From positions 5,704,001 to 5,768,000 of the forward strand of contig NC_012522.1 of the NCBI RefSeq assembly GCF_000010805.1: 64,000 nt of DNA. The letters are read 5' to 3'. Position 1 is the stretch's first letter. Each line of letters starts with the position of its first letter. Shown here piece after piece: positions 18,540 to 26,448 of this stretch. The notes beneath the pieces were generated by a model. That model saw only the letters and a list, made by a program, of their open reading frames with translations. It was not told the origin of the DNA and did not search any database. A program made the translations under genes and the position numbers. The DNA comes from Rhodococcus opacus B4 (GTDB taxonomy: Bacteria > Actinomycetota > Actinomycetes > Mycobacteriales > Mycobacteriaceae).

Positions 18540-18693
18540 CCTGGTTCAGGAGTGAGGAATCCGCGTTGCCACTTCGGTCGATCTCGGGACGCGTGTTGTC
18601 CTGTGCGGCTGCGGTGATGCCGAGCGTCGCCACGGTGCCGAGAGCGACACCGACCACGGCGCTGACCACACCGGGCACAAGGAACTTCCCCAT
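18520..18693 (-). CDS. DUF2613 small secreted protein (Rv0236A-like)
   Basis: A 57-residue protein with one hydrophobic N-terminal segment (FLVPGVVSAVVGVALG and on), then a short polar tail containing TRPEIDR. This is the DUF2613 pattern, and the M. tuberculosis homologue next to aftD has the same length, 57. The segment may be a signal peptide or an anchor. ATG at 18693 has GGGAG upstream. Its stop lies 20 bases inside aftD, so the two are co-transcribed and probably translationally coupled; it may assist AftD assembly (inference from conserved linkage only). Confidence 0.8.
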   Translation of the reverse strand: MGKFLVPGVVSAVVGVALGTVATLGITAAAQDNTRPEIDRSGNADSSLLNQVEYGSR

Positions 18694-18820
18694 CAGACAT
18701 CTCCCACCGTCGTGCCATCGACGCACACGGCTACTCCCGCGTACGAATTGCTCGGGTCAAGGTATCACCCGCGGGCCGCCGAACTGCTGATTGGTGCTCG
18801 CGGGCCGCCGTTTCCGCTGT

Positions 18821-19912
18821 TCACGGGCTCTGCTGCACGCCCAGCGCACGGAGCAGCGTGCGCAGTTTGGTGGTCGTCTCGTCGAGTTCGGACTGCGGGT
18901 CGGACTCGGCGACGATGCCCCCGCCCGCCGTCGCCAGGGCCTCGAGTCCATCGGCGGCGATCTCGGCGCAGCGGATCGCGACCACCCAGTCGCCGTCACC
19001 GTCGCCGTCGCACCACCCGACCGCACCACCGTAGAACCGCCGATCCTCCTCGACGTCCCGGATGGTCGCCAGGGCCGCGTCGGTGGGGGTACCGCACACC
19101 GCGGGCGTCGGGTGCAGCAGTACCGCCAGGCTCAGGGCGCTCGTCGACGGGTCGTGCAGCACACCTTCGATGGGAGTCGCCAGATGCCACACCTCGTGCG
19201 TGCTCGTCAGGACCGGAGAATCCGGGACGGTCAGCTCGGTGCACAGCGGGGACAGGACGTCGCGGATCCACGCCGTGACGAAGGCGTGCTCGGCCAGATT
19301 CTTCGTGGACTCCAGCAGGCCCCGGCCTTCCTTCTCGTCGGCCTCCGGGTCGGTGCGACGAGGGGCGGTACCCGCGAGGGGACGGCAGGTGACGCGCCGG
19401 CCCCGCCGGCTGAGCAGGACCTCGGGGCTGGCGCCGACGACAGTGTGCCCGCGGAAGCCGTCGCCGGCCGCGGACAGGTCGACGGCGAACCCGTTGGCGG
19501 TCGGATTCTGGTGAATCATCCGTGCGGCCAACGCTTCTGCGGAGATAGGGACGTCCGCGCGGAGGGTGACGCTGCGTGCGGCCACCACCTTGCCGAGGGT
19601 GCCGCCGCGCAGTCGGTCGACGAGGGACCGGACGCGGGCCACGTGCTCGGCGGGTTCGGGCACCTGCCGGACGACGCGGACGGACGGGAGTGCGGGAACG
19701 GTACCGGGCCGCCACGGCCCGTCCGTGAACTCCCACGATTGCGGGGCGGTGAGCGCGGTGGGCCGTGCGGGATCGAACGGCAGCGCCCCGACGATCAGGC
19801 CGGTGTCACCGGCCCCGAGCGCGGCGACAGCAGCCGCAGCGGTGTCGTACCCGTACCGCATCCCGGACGTGCGCAGGGTCCGATCGGCGCGTGAGAGAAG
19901 GAAGCCGTCCAT
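18821..19912 (-). CDS. entC: Isochorismate synthase (EntC/DhbC type)
   Basis: A 363-residue chorismate-utilising enzyme expected to convert chorismate to isochorismate for menaquinone or siderophore synthesis. C-terminal motifs of the family are clear: VWHLATPIEG, HPTPAVCGTP with the catalytic-region His, RFYGGAVGW, and the Mg-binding Glu in CAEIAADG. The N-terminus is short, as in stand-alone isochorismate synthases; a lyase or PabB-type product cannot be wholly excluded. The motif WCDGDGDGDWV carries extra Asp-Gly repeats. It is followed 30 bases upstream by the stop of the universal stress gene in the same direction, so the two may share a transcript. No iron-box-like operator was seen. 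Confidence 0.88.
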   Translation of the reverse strand: MDGFLLSRADRTLRTSGMRYGYDTAAAAVAALGAGDTGLIVGALPFDPARPTALTAPQSWEFTDGPWRPGTVPALPSVRVVRQVPEPAEHVARVRSLVDRLRGGTLGKVVAARSVTLRADVPISAEALAARMIHQNPTANGFAVDLSAAGDGFRGHTVVGASPEVLLSRRGRRVTCRPLAGTAPRRTDPEADEKEGRGLLESTKNLAEHAFVTAWIRDVLSPLCTELTVPDSPVLTSTHEVWHLATPIEGVLHDPSTSALSLAVLLHPTPAVCGTPTDAALATIRDVEEDRRFYGGAVGWCDGDGDGDWVVAIRCAEIAADGLEALATAGGGIVAESDPQSELDETTTKLRTLLRALGVQQSP

Positions 19913-19942
19913 GGTGCACCCGACAGTAGTCGGGCGTCCGGA

Positions 19943-20410
19943 CTACTTCCCGGGAGGCACGATCAGCACCGGGCGGTGGCTGTGCCGCAACACGTGGTCG
20001 GCGACACTGCTCTGCAGCAACGACCGGAGACCGGTGGTGCCCCGGGTGCCGGTGACGATGATGTCGACCGCCAGTTCGTCCGACGTCTCGACGATCGCCG
20101 TCCAGATCGTGCTGGTGCATTCGATGCACCGGCCCTCGGTGGTGAGCCCGGCCGCCTCGGCGAGCAGGACGCCCTCCTCGTTGGTGACCTTGGCGTCGGA
20201 GAACGCGACGTCTTCGGTCTCCTCGTCGGGAACCCACTCGGGTTGCATCACACCGGACAGTCCCGACATGCGCGCGGCCTGACGGACCATCGGCTCCCAC
20301 ACCGTCACCAGCACAGCACGATTGGAGGCAAGGAAGCGTCCGGCGCACTCCACGGCACGCTTCGCGTTGTCGGATCCGTCGTAGGCGATCAACATCAAAC
20401 CACCGGGCAC
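19943..20410 (-). CDS. Universal stress protein (UspA domain)
   Basis: A single UspA domain of 155 residues. It has the family opening LIAYDGSDNAKRAVE and the ATP-binding signature G-2x-G-9x-S (GTRGTTGLRSLLQSS), so it belongs to the nucleotide-binding branch. The GTG at 20410 is favoured since AGGAGG ends 5 bases before it; the ATG at 20395 lies too far from that site. It is divergent from the lipoprotein glycosidase gene across 118 bases and precedes the isochorismate synthase gene. Such proteins act in the cytosol under stress or non-growth; a specific partner cannot be read here. Confidence 0.88.
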   Translation of the reverse strand: MPGGLMLIAYDGSDNAKRAVECAGRFLASNRAVLVTVWEPMVRQAARMSGLSGVMQPEWVPDEETEDVAFSDAKVTNEEGVLLAEAAGLTTEGRCIECTSTIWTAIVETSDELAVDIIVTGTRGTTGLRSLLQSSVADHVLRHSHRPVLIVPPGK

Positions 20411-20528
20411 CACGACCTCCTGAGTACGGGTTTCCTCTGTGTCCAGATTACCAAGACGGGGGGCAGCGGTCGTCGATTCGGGGGCTGTCCGGGGAGCATC
20501 GCCGGCGAACTGGGCTACCGTCGAACCC

Positions 20529-21704
20529 ATGCGGATCAAGTATGCCCTCGCGCTCGCAGCCTGTACCGGCCTCGTGGCCGGGTGTTCGTCGGGTGGTGGC
20601 GAGACGGTCGCGGAGTCGTCCCCGGCGACGCCGTCTCCCTCGTCCGTCGAGCCCGCGTCGCACACCGGCACCGCCGCGCCCGCCGCCGCGCCGGTGTCCT
20701 GCGAGACGGAGTTCCTGCAGTCGTTGCCGTTGCGGCGCAAGCTCGCTCAGCTACTGAACGTGGGCGTCACCGGCACCGCGGATGCCGCGCAGGTGGTCCG
20801 GAACGAGCAGGTCGGCGGCATCTTCATCGGAAGCTGGACCGACGAGACGATGCTCGCGAACCGCGAGGTTCCCCAGGTGGCCTCGGCGTCGTCGCTGCCG
20901 CTGATGGTGACCATCGACGAGGAAGGCGGGCGGGTCTCACGCGTCGAGAACCTGCTCGGCGCCGACCCGTCCGCCCGGCAGACCGCCGCCACGATGACGG
21001 AGGAGCAGACGTATCAGATGGCGCTCGAGCGCGGGCGCGGACTGAAGGACCTCGGGGTCACCGTCAACTTCGCGCCCGACGTCGACGTCAGCAGCCAGCC
21101 CGACGACAGCGTCATCGGCGACCGCTCCTACTCCGACGATCCCGCCGTCGTCACCCGCTACGCCGACGCCTACGCGCGCGGCATGCGGGACGCGGGAATC
21201 CTGCCGGTGATCAAGCACTTCCCCGGTCACGGATCCGCGTCCGGCGACTCCCACACCGGCGCCGTCACCACCCCGCCGCTCGACCAGTTGCAGACCAAGG
21301 ACCTCGTCCCGTTCCGGAACCTGGTGTCCACCGGTGTCGGCGTCATGCTCGGCCACCTCGAGGTGCCCGGCCTGACGGCCCCCGGGATCCCAGCCAGCAT
21401 CAGCCCCGACGCGGTGGCGCTGCTGCGCGGCGGCACCGGCTACGGCGCACCGCCGTTCACCGGCCCCATCTTCACCGACGACCTCAGCGGCATGCAGGCG
21501 ATCACCGACCGCTACGACATCACCGAGGCCGTCGAGACGGCACTCGAGTCCGGGGTCGACGTCGCGCTGTGGCTCACCACCGACGACGTCCCGCGGGTCC
21601 TCGATCACCTCGAAAGCGTTGTGGCCTCGGGCAAGCTGCCGCAGCAGCGGGTCGACGAGGCGGTGCTGACGGTCGCGCGTGCCAAGGGTGCCCTCGCCTG
21701 CTAG
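20529..21704 (+). CDS. lpqI: Lipoprotein beta-N-acetylglucosaminidase (GH3, LpqI/NagZ type)
   Basis: A 391-residue lipoprotein of glycoside hydrolase family 3. The signal ends in lipobox LVAGC with Cys19, followed by a low-complexity linker, so the enzyme sits on the outer face of the membrane. Catalytic marks are KHFPGHG, the Asp/His dyad in GDSHTG and the nucleophile Asp in TDDLSG. NagZ enzymes release N-acetylglucosamine from muropeptides in peptidoglycan recycling. Rv0237 (LpqI) has the same neighbours in M. tuberculosis: aftD on one side and a TetR gene on the other. The ATG at 20529 is the only start that gives a sensible signal peptide. Confidence 0.92.
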   Translation: MRIKYALALAACTGLVAGCSSGGGETVAESSPATPSPSSVEPASHTGTAAPAAAPVSCETEFLQSLPLRRKLAQLLNVGVTGTADAAQVVRNEQVGGIFIGSWTDETMLANREVPQVASASSLPLMVTIDEEGGRVSRVENLLGADPSARQTAATMTEEQTYQMALERGRGLKDLGVTVNFAPDVDVSSQPDDSVIGDRSYSDDPAVVTRYADAYARGMRDAGILPVIKHFPGHGSASGDSHTGAVTTPPLDQLQTKDLVPFRNLVSTGVGVMLGHLEVPGLTAPGIPASISPDAVALLRGGTGYGAPPFTGPIFTDDLSGMQAITDRYDITEAVETALESGVDVALWLTTDDVPRVLDHLESVVASGKLPQQRVDEAVLTVARAKGALAC

Positions 21705-21751
21705 GGGATCGGTGCTGGTAATCTTCTGGTCCGCCGGTCGAGCCCGCTTTA

Positions 21752-21765
21752 TTACCGTAGAGTAA
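21752..21765. promoter_or_regulatory. Operator-like palindrome upstream of the TetR gene
   Basis: TTACCGTAGAGTAA is a 6+2+6 inverted repeat with two mismatched pairs, 30 bases upstream of the TetR start. Three more copies in the window precede fabG4/fadA2, fadE5 and the ketoacyl synthase gene, so it is a likely binding site of this TetR protein, with autoregulation. Confidence 0.65.
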
Positions 21766-21795
21766 GATAGCGGGTTCGACGATGATGGAGGACGT

Positions 21796-22395
21796 ATGGC
21801 CGGCGGCACCAAGCGACTGCCGCGCGCAGTGCGCGAGCAGCAGATGCTCGACGCTGCCGTCGACGTCTTCTCCGACAGGGGTTTTCACGAGACCTCGATG
21901 GACGCGATCGCGGCCAAGGCGGAAATCTCGAAGCCGATGCTCTACCTCTATTACGGTTCCAAGGACGAATTGTTCGCGGCCTGCATTCAGCGGGAGGGCC
22001 TGCGCTTCGTCGAGGCGCTCGCTCCGGCGGGAGATCCGGGGCTCAGTCCCCGTGAGCAATTGCGACGGGCGCTCGAGGGGTTTCTCGGGTTCGTCGGCAA
22101 GCATCGCAAGTCGTGGATGGTGCTGTATCGCCAGGCTATGGGGCAGCAGGCGTTCGTCGGGTCGGTGCAGTCGAGCCGCGACCGGCTGATCGAACTGACC
22201 GCGCACCTGCTCGAGTCCAGCACCAAGGATCCGGAACCTGGTCAGGATTTCGAACTGATCGCCATCGCCCTGGTCGGGGCGGGGGAGGCCGTCGCCGACC
22301 GTGTCGCGGGCGGGGAGATCGAGGTGGACGCCGCCGCGGACCTGCTCGAATCCCTGGCGTGGCGCGGCCTCGCGGGCAAGAAGAAGCCGGAGTGA
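21796..22395 (+). CDS. TetR-family regulator of the adjacent lipid genes (Rv0238-like)
   Basis: A 199-residue TetR protein. The N-terminal helix-turn-helix is clear: HETSMDAIAAKAEISKPMLY followed by YYGSKDELF; the C-terminal part is the variable ligand-binding region. GGAGG lies just before ATG 21796. It is convergent with htdX, separated by a strong terminator, and corresponds to Rv0238. The 14-base palindrome just upstream recurs before fabG4/fadA2, fadE5 and the synthase III gene, so I infer that it represses these genes and itself, probably with an acyl-CoA as inducer. The ligand is not known from sequence. Confidence 0.88.
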   Translation: MAGGTKRLPRAVREQQMLDAAVDVFSDRGFHETSMDAIAAKAEISKPMLYLYYGSKDELFAACIQREGLRFVEALAPAGDPGLSPREQLRRALEGFLGFVGKHRKSWMVLYRQAMGQQAFVGSVQSSRDRLIELTAHLLESSTKDPEPGQDFELIAIALVGAGEAVADRVAGGEIEVDAAADLLESLAWRGLAGKKKPE

Positions 22396-22396
22396 A

Positions 22397-22433
22397 CGGG
22401 ACGCTCGTTCGATCAGATCGAACGAGCGTCCCG
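22397..22433. terminator. Bidirectional terminator between TetR gene and htdX
   Basis: Perfect 17-base arms (22397-22413 and 22417-22433, CGGGACGCTCGTTCGAT) around CAG. It begins immediately after the TetR stop and ends 11 bases before the htdX stop. There is no T run, which is usual for high-GC actinobacterial terminators. Confidence 0.8.
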
Positions 22434-22443
22434 ATCGTACCCG

Positions 22444-23307
22444 TCAGCGCAGCGTCGCGGTGAGGTGCGGGTACCCCTTCTTCGGGTGCTTGATCGACAG
22501 ATCCCAGCCGTCGGCGGTCTGATCGGCGTACACGTTCAGCGTCGACGGCAGCAGGATCGGTTTCCCGAACCGGACGCTGTATGTAACGGCGTCCGGGATC
22601 CGGCCCTCCACCGTCCCGAGTACGGCGGCCGCACTCCACATGCCGTGTGCGATGGTCCTCGGGAACCCGAAGGCCTTGGCGCCCAGCGTCGACACGTGAA
22701 TCGGGTTGCGGTCACCGGACACCGCCGCGTACTTGCCGATCGTCTTCTGATCGACCCGCAACGTTCGCAGTGGACGCGGCGGCTCCTCCTCGGCCTTCGG
22801 CTCGGGCCCCGGCTGACCGGACAGCGACGTCTTCTGCTGACGCAGGAACGTCGACGTCTGCTTCCACACCAGTTCGCGTCCCACCTTGATCTCGCTGATC
22901 ACGTCGATGAGGAGTCCCTTGCGGTGTTCGCGCAGATTCTCCGCGTGCACCGACACGTCGAGGGGTTCGACCACCGAGATCGGGCGGAACTGTTCGATGA
23001 CGTTCTCCGCGTGGACGGAACCGATGGCGGGGAAGGGGAAACCCTCGGACACCATCAGCTGCATCACCACCGGGAACACCAGCGTGAACGGGTACGTGAG
23101 CGGCAGGGTGTCGCCGAACCGCAGCCCGGTCACCCGGTCGTATGCCGCCAGGTTGTCGGGATCGACGTGCACGCCGTTCAGGACGAGCGTCGTGTCCGGG
23201 GCGCTGTGCCCGCTCGCACCGATGACCGGCAGCGCGCTGCGCACGGCGCGCGTGTAGATGCCGAGCGTGCCCGGCCTCTCCGTGAGTTGGACGACCTTGC
23301 CCGACAT
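22444..23307 (-). CDS. htdX: MaoC-type 3-hydroxyacyl-thioester dehydratase HtdX
   Basis: A 287-residue double hot-dog dehydratase that removes water from (3R)-hydroxyacyl thioesters, or hydrates the enoyl form. The active hydratase-2 motif is in the second half: SGDRNPIH with the Asp/His pair, followed by GFPRTIAHGMW. The first half lacks it, as in HtdX and the eukaryotic MFE-2 type. A Pro/Glu-rich linker (PGPEPKAEEEPP) joins the halves. Rv0241c is the matching gene. Its ATG overlaps the fabG4 stop by one base (TGATG), so the reductase and dehydratase are made from one transcript in steps 2 and 3 of a beta-oxidation or elongation cycle. Confidence 0.92.
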   Translation of the reverse strand: MSGKVVQLTERPGTLGIYTRAVRSALPVIGASGHSAPDTTLVLNGVHVDPDNLAAYDRVTGLRFGDTLPLTYPFTLVFPVVMQLMVSEGFPFPAIGSVHAENVIEQFRPISVVEPLDVSVHAENLREHRKGLLIDVISEIKVGRELVWKQTSTFLRQQKTSLSGQPGPEPKAEEEPPRPLRTLRVDQKTIGKYAAVSGDRNPIHVSTLGAKAFGFPRTIAHGMWSAAAVLGTVEGRIPDAVTYSVRFGKPILLPSTLNVYADQTADGWDLSIKHPKKGYPHLTATLR

Positions 23308-24653
23308 CAGGCGCCCAGCAGGCTCTGGCCGCAGACGCGGACGATCTGACCGGTGACGGCGTTGGACGCCGGGCTGGCGAAGTACGCGACGGTCTCGGCG
23401 ACGTCGACGGTCTCGCCGCCCTGCAGCAGCGAGCTCATGCGGCGTCCGGCCTCCCGTGTGGCGAAGGGGATCGCCGCCGTCATCGCGGTCTCGATGAAGC
23501 CCGGGGCGACGGCGTTGATCGTGATCTTCTTCTGCGCGAGCACCGGCGCAGACGCCTGCACGAGTCCGATGACACCGGCCTTGGACGTGCCGTAGTTGGT
23601 CTGGCCGCGGTTGCCCGCGATGCCGGCGATGGACGAGACGTCGATCACGCGGCCGCCTTCCTTCAACGCACCCTTGGCGACGAGGACGTCGGTGATGCGC
23701 TGCGGTGCAAGAAGGTTCACGCCGATCACCATGTTCCAGCGGCCCTCGTCCATGTTGGCGAGGGTCTTGTCGCGGGTGATGCCTGCGTTGTGGACGATGA
23801 TGTCCGCGCCGCCGTGCCGTTCGAGGACGAACTCGGCGAGCTTGTCGGCCGCATCGTCCGCGGTCACGTCGAGGGCGAGGGACGTGCCGCCGACCTTGTT
23901 GGCCGTCTCCGAGAGCGCCTCACCGGCGGCCGGGATGTCGGCGCAGATGACGTGCGCGCCGTCGCGGGAGAGGACCTCGGCGATGGTCGCGCCGATGCCG
24001 CGGGCCGCACCGGTGACGATGGCGACCTTCCCGTCGAGCGGCTTGTCCCAGTCGGCGGGTGCGACGGAATCCTCGGACCCGACCCGGATGACCTGGCCGC
24101 TGACGAACGCGGACTTGGCCGACAGCAGGAAGCGCAGCGTGGATTCGAGACCCGACAGTCCAGTGGAGGCCGACGGCGAGACGTAGACGAGCTGAGCGGT
24201 GGCGCCGCGCTTGACCTCCTTGCCGACGCTGCGGGTGAAGCCCTCGAGTGCGCGCTGGGCGATGTGCTCGTCGACGCCGGACGTCTCCTCGGGGGTGGTT
24301 CCGATGACGACGACGCGCGCGGACGGCGCGAGGTTGCGGATGACCGGCTGGAAGAACTCGAACAGCTGCTCGAGTTCGGTGACCGAACCGATGCCTGTGG
24401 CGTCGAACACCAGGGCGCCGTACCGGTCGTCGCCCGCGCCCGCGGCGGGGTAGTCGGACAGGAGTTCGCGCAGCGGTTCGACGAGGCGGCCCTTGCCGCC
24501 GATCAGGACCGGGCCGGCGAGCGCCGGTTCGCCGTGCTTGTATCGCCGCAGGTTCTCGGGTCGCGGCAGTCCCGCCTTCGCGGCGATGAACGCGCCGGGC
24601 GCGGATGAGAGGAACTGGGAATAGAGGTCGGGAGCTCCCTTGCTGGCTGCCAC
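23307..24653 (-). CDS. fabG4: High-molecular-weight 3-oxoacyl reductase FabG4
   Basis: A 448-residue two-domain short-chain reductase. Residues 1-200 form the flavodoxin-like N-terminal domain that marks high-molecular-weight FabG. The C-terminal Rossmann domain has TGAARGIG (214-221), NAGITRD, and the catalytic Ser (DVSSIAG), Tyr354 and Lys358. It interconverts 3-oxoacyl and 3-hydroxyacyl thioesters, in M. tuberculosis with an NADH preference (family knowledge). GTG at 24653 follows GGTAGGA; upstream in-frame sequence runs through the operator region and is not coding. Rv0242c is the equivalent. It is first in the fabG4-htdX operon and divergent from fadA2, with a shared operator between. 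Confidence 0.93.
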   Translation of the reverse strand: MAASKGAPDLYSQFLSSAPGAFIAAKAGLPRPENLRRYKHGEPALAGPVLIGGKGRLVEPLRELLSDYPAAGAGDDRYGALVFDATGIGSVTELEQLFEFFQPVIRNLAPSARVVVIGTTPEETSGVDEHIAQRALEGFTRSVGKEVKRGATAQLVYVSPSASTGLSGLESTLRFLLSAKSAFVSGQVIRVGSEDSVAPADWDKPLDGKVAIVTGAARGIGATIAEVLSRDGAHVICADIPAAGEALSETANKVGGTSLALDVTADDAADKLAEFVLERHGGADIIVHNAGITRDKTLANMDEGRWNMVIGVNLLAPQRITDVLVAKGALKEGGRVIDVSSIAGIAGNRGQTNYGTSKAGVIGLVQASAPVLAQKKITINAVAPGFIETAMTAAIPFATREAGRRMSSLLQGGETVDVAETVAYFASPASNAVTGQIVRVCGQSLLGA

Positions 24654-24724
24654 GGTCCTACCTTCTGTCGTCGTTCGGCGGTCAGTCACCGAGCACCGAG
24701 TGGAGTGCGGTGTCGACAAGTAAC

Positions 24725-24738
24725 TTACTCCTGAGTAA
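24725..24738. promoter_or_regulatory. Operator palindrome between fabG4 and fadA2
   Basis: TTACTCCTGAGTAA is a perfect 6+2+6 inverted repeat in the 130-base region between the two divergent starts (24653 and 24784). It is the most symmetrical of four related sites and can control both directions. Confidence 0.7.
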
Positions 24739-24783
24739 GAATAGTAGCCAACAGGTAATCGCACCAGATCCTTGGAGACGTCA

Positions 24784-26118
24784 GTGACCAGCAAAGCTCG
24801 CACCAACTCGAACTCCGCGGCGGCCCCGAAGCCGGGCGGAAAGCAGCAGCGTCCCGTCGCGATCGTCGGCGGAAACCGTATCCCGTTCGCCCGCTCCGAC
24901 CGGAAGTACGCGCAGGCGTCCAACCAGGACATGTTCACCGCCACCCTCGACGGACTGGTGAGCCGCTTCAACCTCCAGGGCGAGAAGCTGGGCCTCGTCG
25001 CCGGCGGTGCCGTCCTCAAGCACAGCCGCGACTTCAACCTGATGCGCGAATGCGTCCTCGGCAGCGCCCTCAGCCCCTACACCCCGGCGTTCGACCTGCA
25101 GCAGGCCTGCGGCACCGGACTGCAGTCGATCGTCGCGGTCGGTGACGCCATCGCGGCCGGCCGCATCGACGCCGGTGTCGGCGGCGGCGTCGACACCACG
25201 TCGGACGCGCCGATCGGCGTCAACGACGAACTCCGCGAGTTCCTGCTGTCGCTGAACCGCGCGAAGAGCACCGGCGACCGCATCAAGCTGCTCGGCAACG
25301 TCCGCCCGTCCATGCTCGGCATCGAGATCCCCCGCAACGGCGAGCCCCGCACCGGGCTGTCCATGGGCGAGCACGCCGCGATCACGGCGAAGGAATTCGG
25401 TGTCCGCCGCGAGGACCAGGACGAACTGGCCGCCGCCAGCCACCAGAACATGGCCGCCGCCTACGACCGCGGCTTCTTCGACGACCTGGTCACCCCGTTC
25501 CTGGGCCTCACCCGCGACGACAACCTGCGTCCCGACTCCAGCGCCGAGAAGCTGGCCAAGCTGAAGCCGGTCTTCGGGGTGAAGGCGGGCGACGCCACGA
25601 TGACGGCGGGCAACTCGACCCCGCTCACCGACGGTGCGTCCGCGGTCCTGCTGTCCACCGACGAGTGGGCCGCCGAGCGCAAGCTTCCGGTGCTCGCGCA
25701 CCTGATCGACTCCGAGACCGCGGCGGTCGACTACATCCACGGCAAGGACGGGCTCCTTATGGCGCCGACGTATGCCATCCCGCGCCTGCTGGCCCGCAAC
25801 GGCCTCACCCTGCAGGACTTCGACTTCTACGAGATCCACGAGGCGTTCGCGTCCGTTGTGCTCGCGACGCTTCAGGCATTCGAATCCGACGAGTACTGCA
25901 AGGAGCGCCTGGGCCTCGACGGCGCACTGGGCTCCATCGACCGCAGCAAGCTCAACGTCAACGGCTCGTCGCTGGCGGCGGGCCACCCGTTCGCCGCGAC
26001 CGGCGGCCGCATCGTCGCCTCGCTCGCCAAGATGCTCGCGGAGAAGGGTTCGGGCCGCGGCCTGATCTCCATCTGCGCCGCCGGCGGCCAGGGTGTGACG
26101 GCAATCATAGAGGCGTGA
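24784..26118 (+). CDS. fadA2: Acetyl-CoA acetyltransferase / thiolase FadA2
   Basis: A 444-residue thiolase that cleaves 3-ketoacyl-CoA with CoA, or condenses acyl units in reverse. The nucleophile is Cys109 in QQACGTG; the second active-site residues are His401 (AAGHPFA) and Cys431 (CAAGGQG). The third motif reads HEAFA (His352), where many thiolases have NEAFA. GTG at 24784 follows GGAG at good spacing; a TTG four codons earlier overlaps that site. The N-terminal 20 residues are Ser/Ala/Lys-rich, an extension seen in Rv0243. With fabG4, htdX and fadE5 nearby, all four steps of a beta-oxidation spiral are coded here. Confidence 0.93.
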   Translation: MTSKARTNSNSAAAPKPGGKQQRPVAIVGGNRIPFARSDRKYAQASNQDMFTATLDGLVSRFNLQGEKLGLVAGGAVLKHSRDFNLMRECVLGSALSPYTPAFDLQQACGTGLQSIVAVGDAIAAGRIDAGVGGGVDTTSDAPIGVNDELREFLLSLNRAKSTGDRIKLLGNVRPSMLGIEIPRNGEPRTGLSMGEHAAITAKEFGVRREDQDELAAASHQNMAAAYDRGFFDDLVTPFLGLTRDDNLRPDSSAEKLAKLKPVFGVKAGDATMTAGNSTPLTDGASAVLLSTDEWAAERKLPVLAHLIDSETAAVDYIHGKDGLLMAPTYAIPRLLARNGLTLQDFDFYEIHEAFASVVLATLQAFESDEYCKERLGLDGALGSIDRSKLNVNGSSLAAGHPFAATGGRIVASLAKMLAEKGSGRGLISICAAGGQGVTAIIEA

Positions 26119-26123
26119 TCCGA

Positions 26124-26160
26124 CTGGCCTTTCCGGTAGCTGGGAGACCGGAAAGGCCAG
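26124..26160 (+). terminator. Terminator after fadA2
   Basis: Perfect 14-base arms (CTGGCCTTTCCGGT and complement) around a 9-base loop, 6 bases after the fadA2 stop. The loop shares GGTAGCTG with the loop of the 1701-1750 terminator. Confidence 0.8.
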
Positions 26161-26178
26161 CGTGTGAGCGATGCGAGC

Positions 26179-26211
26179 GGGGATCCGGCAACGAGGGGTG
26201 GCCGGATCCCC
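26179..26211 (+). terminator. Second terminator-like hairpin
   Basis: Perfect 11-base arms (GGGGATCCGGC and complement) around an 11-base loop, followed by GAAAACTTTT. It may back up the fadA2 terminator. Confidence 0.65.
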
Positions 26212-26264
26212 GAAAACTTTTCCGACAGGTGTAACGCTGGAGATTAGCTGGCGATATCCCTGTC

Positions 26265-26311
26265 AGCCCCGTGTTGCTGCCTGACCCCCGACCTGGCAGC
26301 AGCGCGGGGCT
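26265..26311 (+). terminator. Third, long hairpin of uncertain role
   Basis: 17-base arms at 26265-26281 and 26295-26311; the two non-Watson-Crick positions are G-T, so the RNA stem would be unbroken. The 13-base loop is rich in C (TGACCCCCGACCT), and CTTGCATTT follows. Either a terminator or the 3' hairpin of a small RNA. Confidence 0.45.
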
Positions 26312-26448
26312 CTTGCATTTCCGGCGGCCGGTAGGCTGACGTGGGGGTCTCGACCGGGCCTCGCTCGGATCGGATCGCGCTTGAAATGCAACGAGCACCG
26401 ACGGCAAGCTGAGGCCCGCACGAAGGACGACTCGGTGAGAGGGCCACG

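Larger units (their letters stand above)
26119..26448. other. 330-base gap with three successive hairpins
   Basis: No credible coding sequence. It holds three GC-rich hairpins, listed separately (26124-26160, 26179-26211, 26265-26311), then about 137 bases without visible structure leading to the VanW-domain gene, where its promoter should lie. The third hairpin is long and C-rich in its loop and could belong to a small RNA, but I cannot match it to a known family. Confidence 0.6.

Noticed and set aside
18771..18810. Direct repeat GCGGGCCGCCG (18771-18781 and 18800-18810) as an attachment site
   Set aside because: Eleven bases of common GC-rich sequence, with no integrase or tRNA nearby.
26265..26311. 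6C RNA or tRNA at the C-rich hairpin
   Set aside because: Only one hairpin with five C in the loop was seen and no tRNA arms; the match is too weak.
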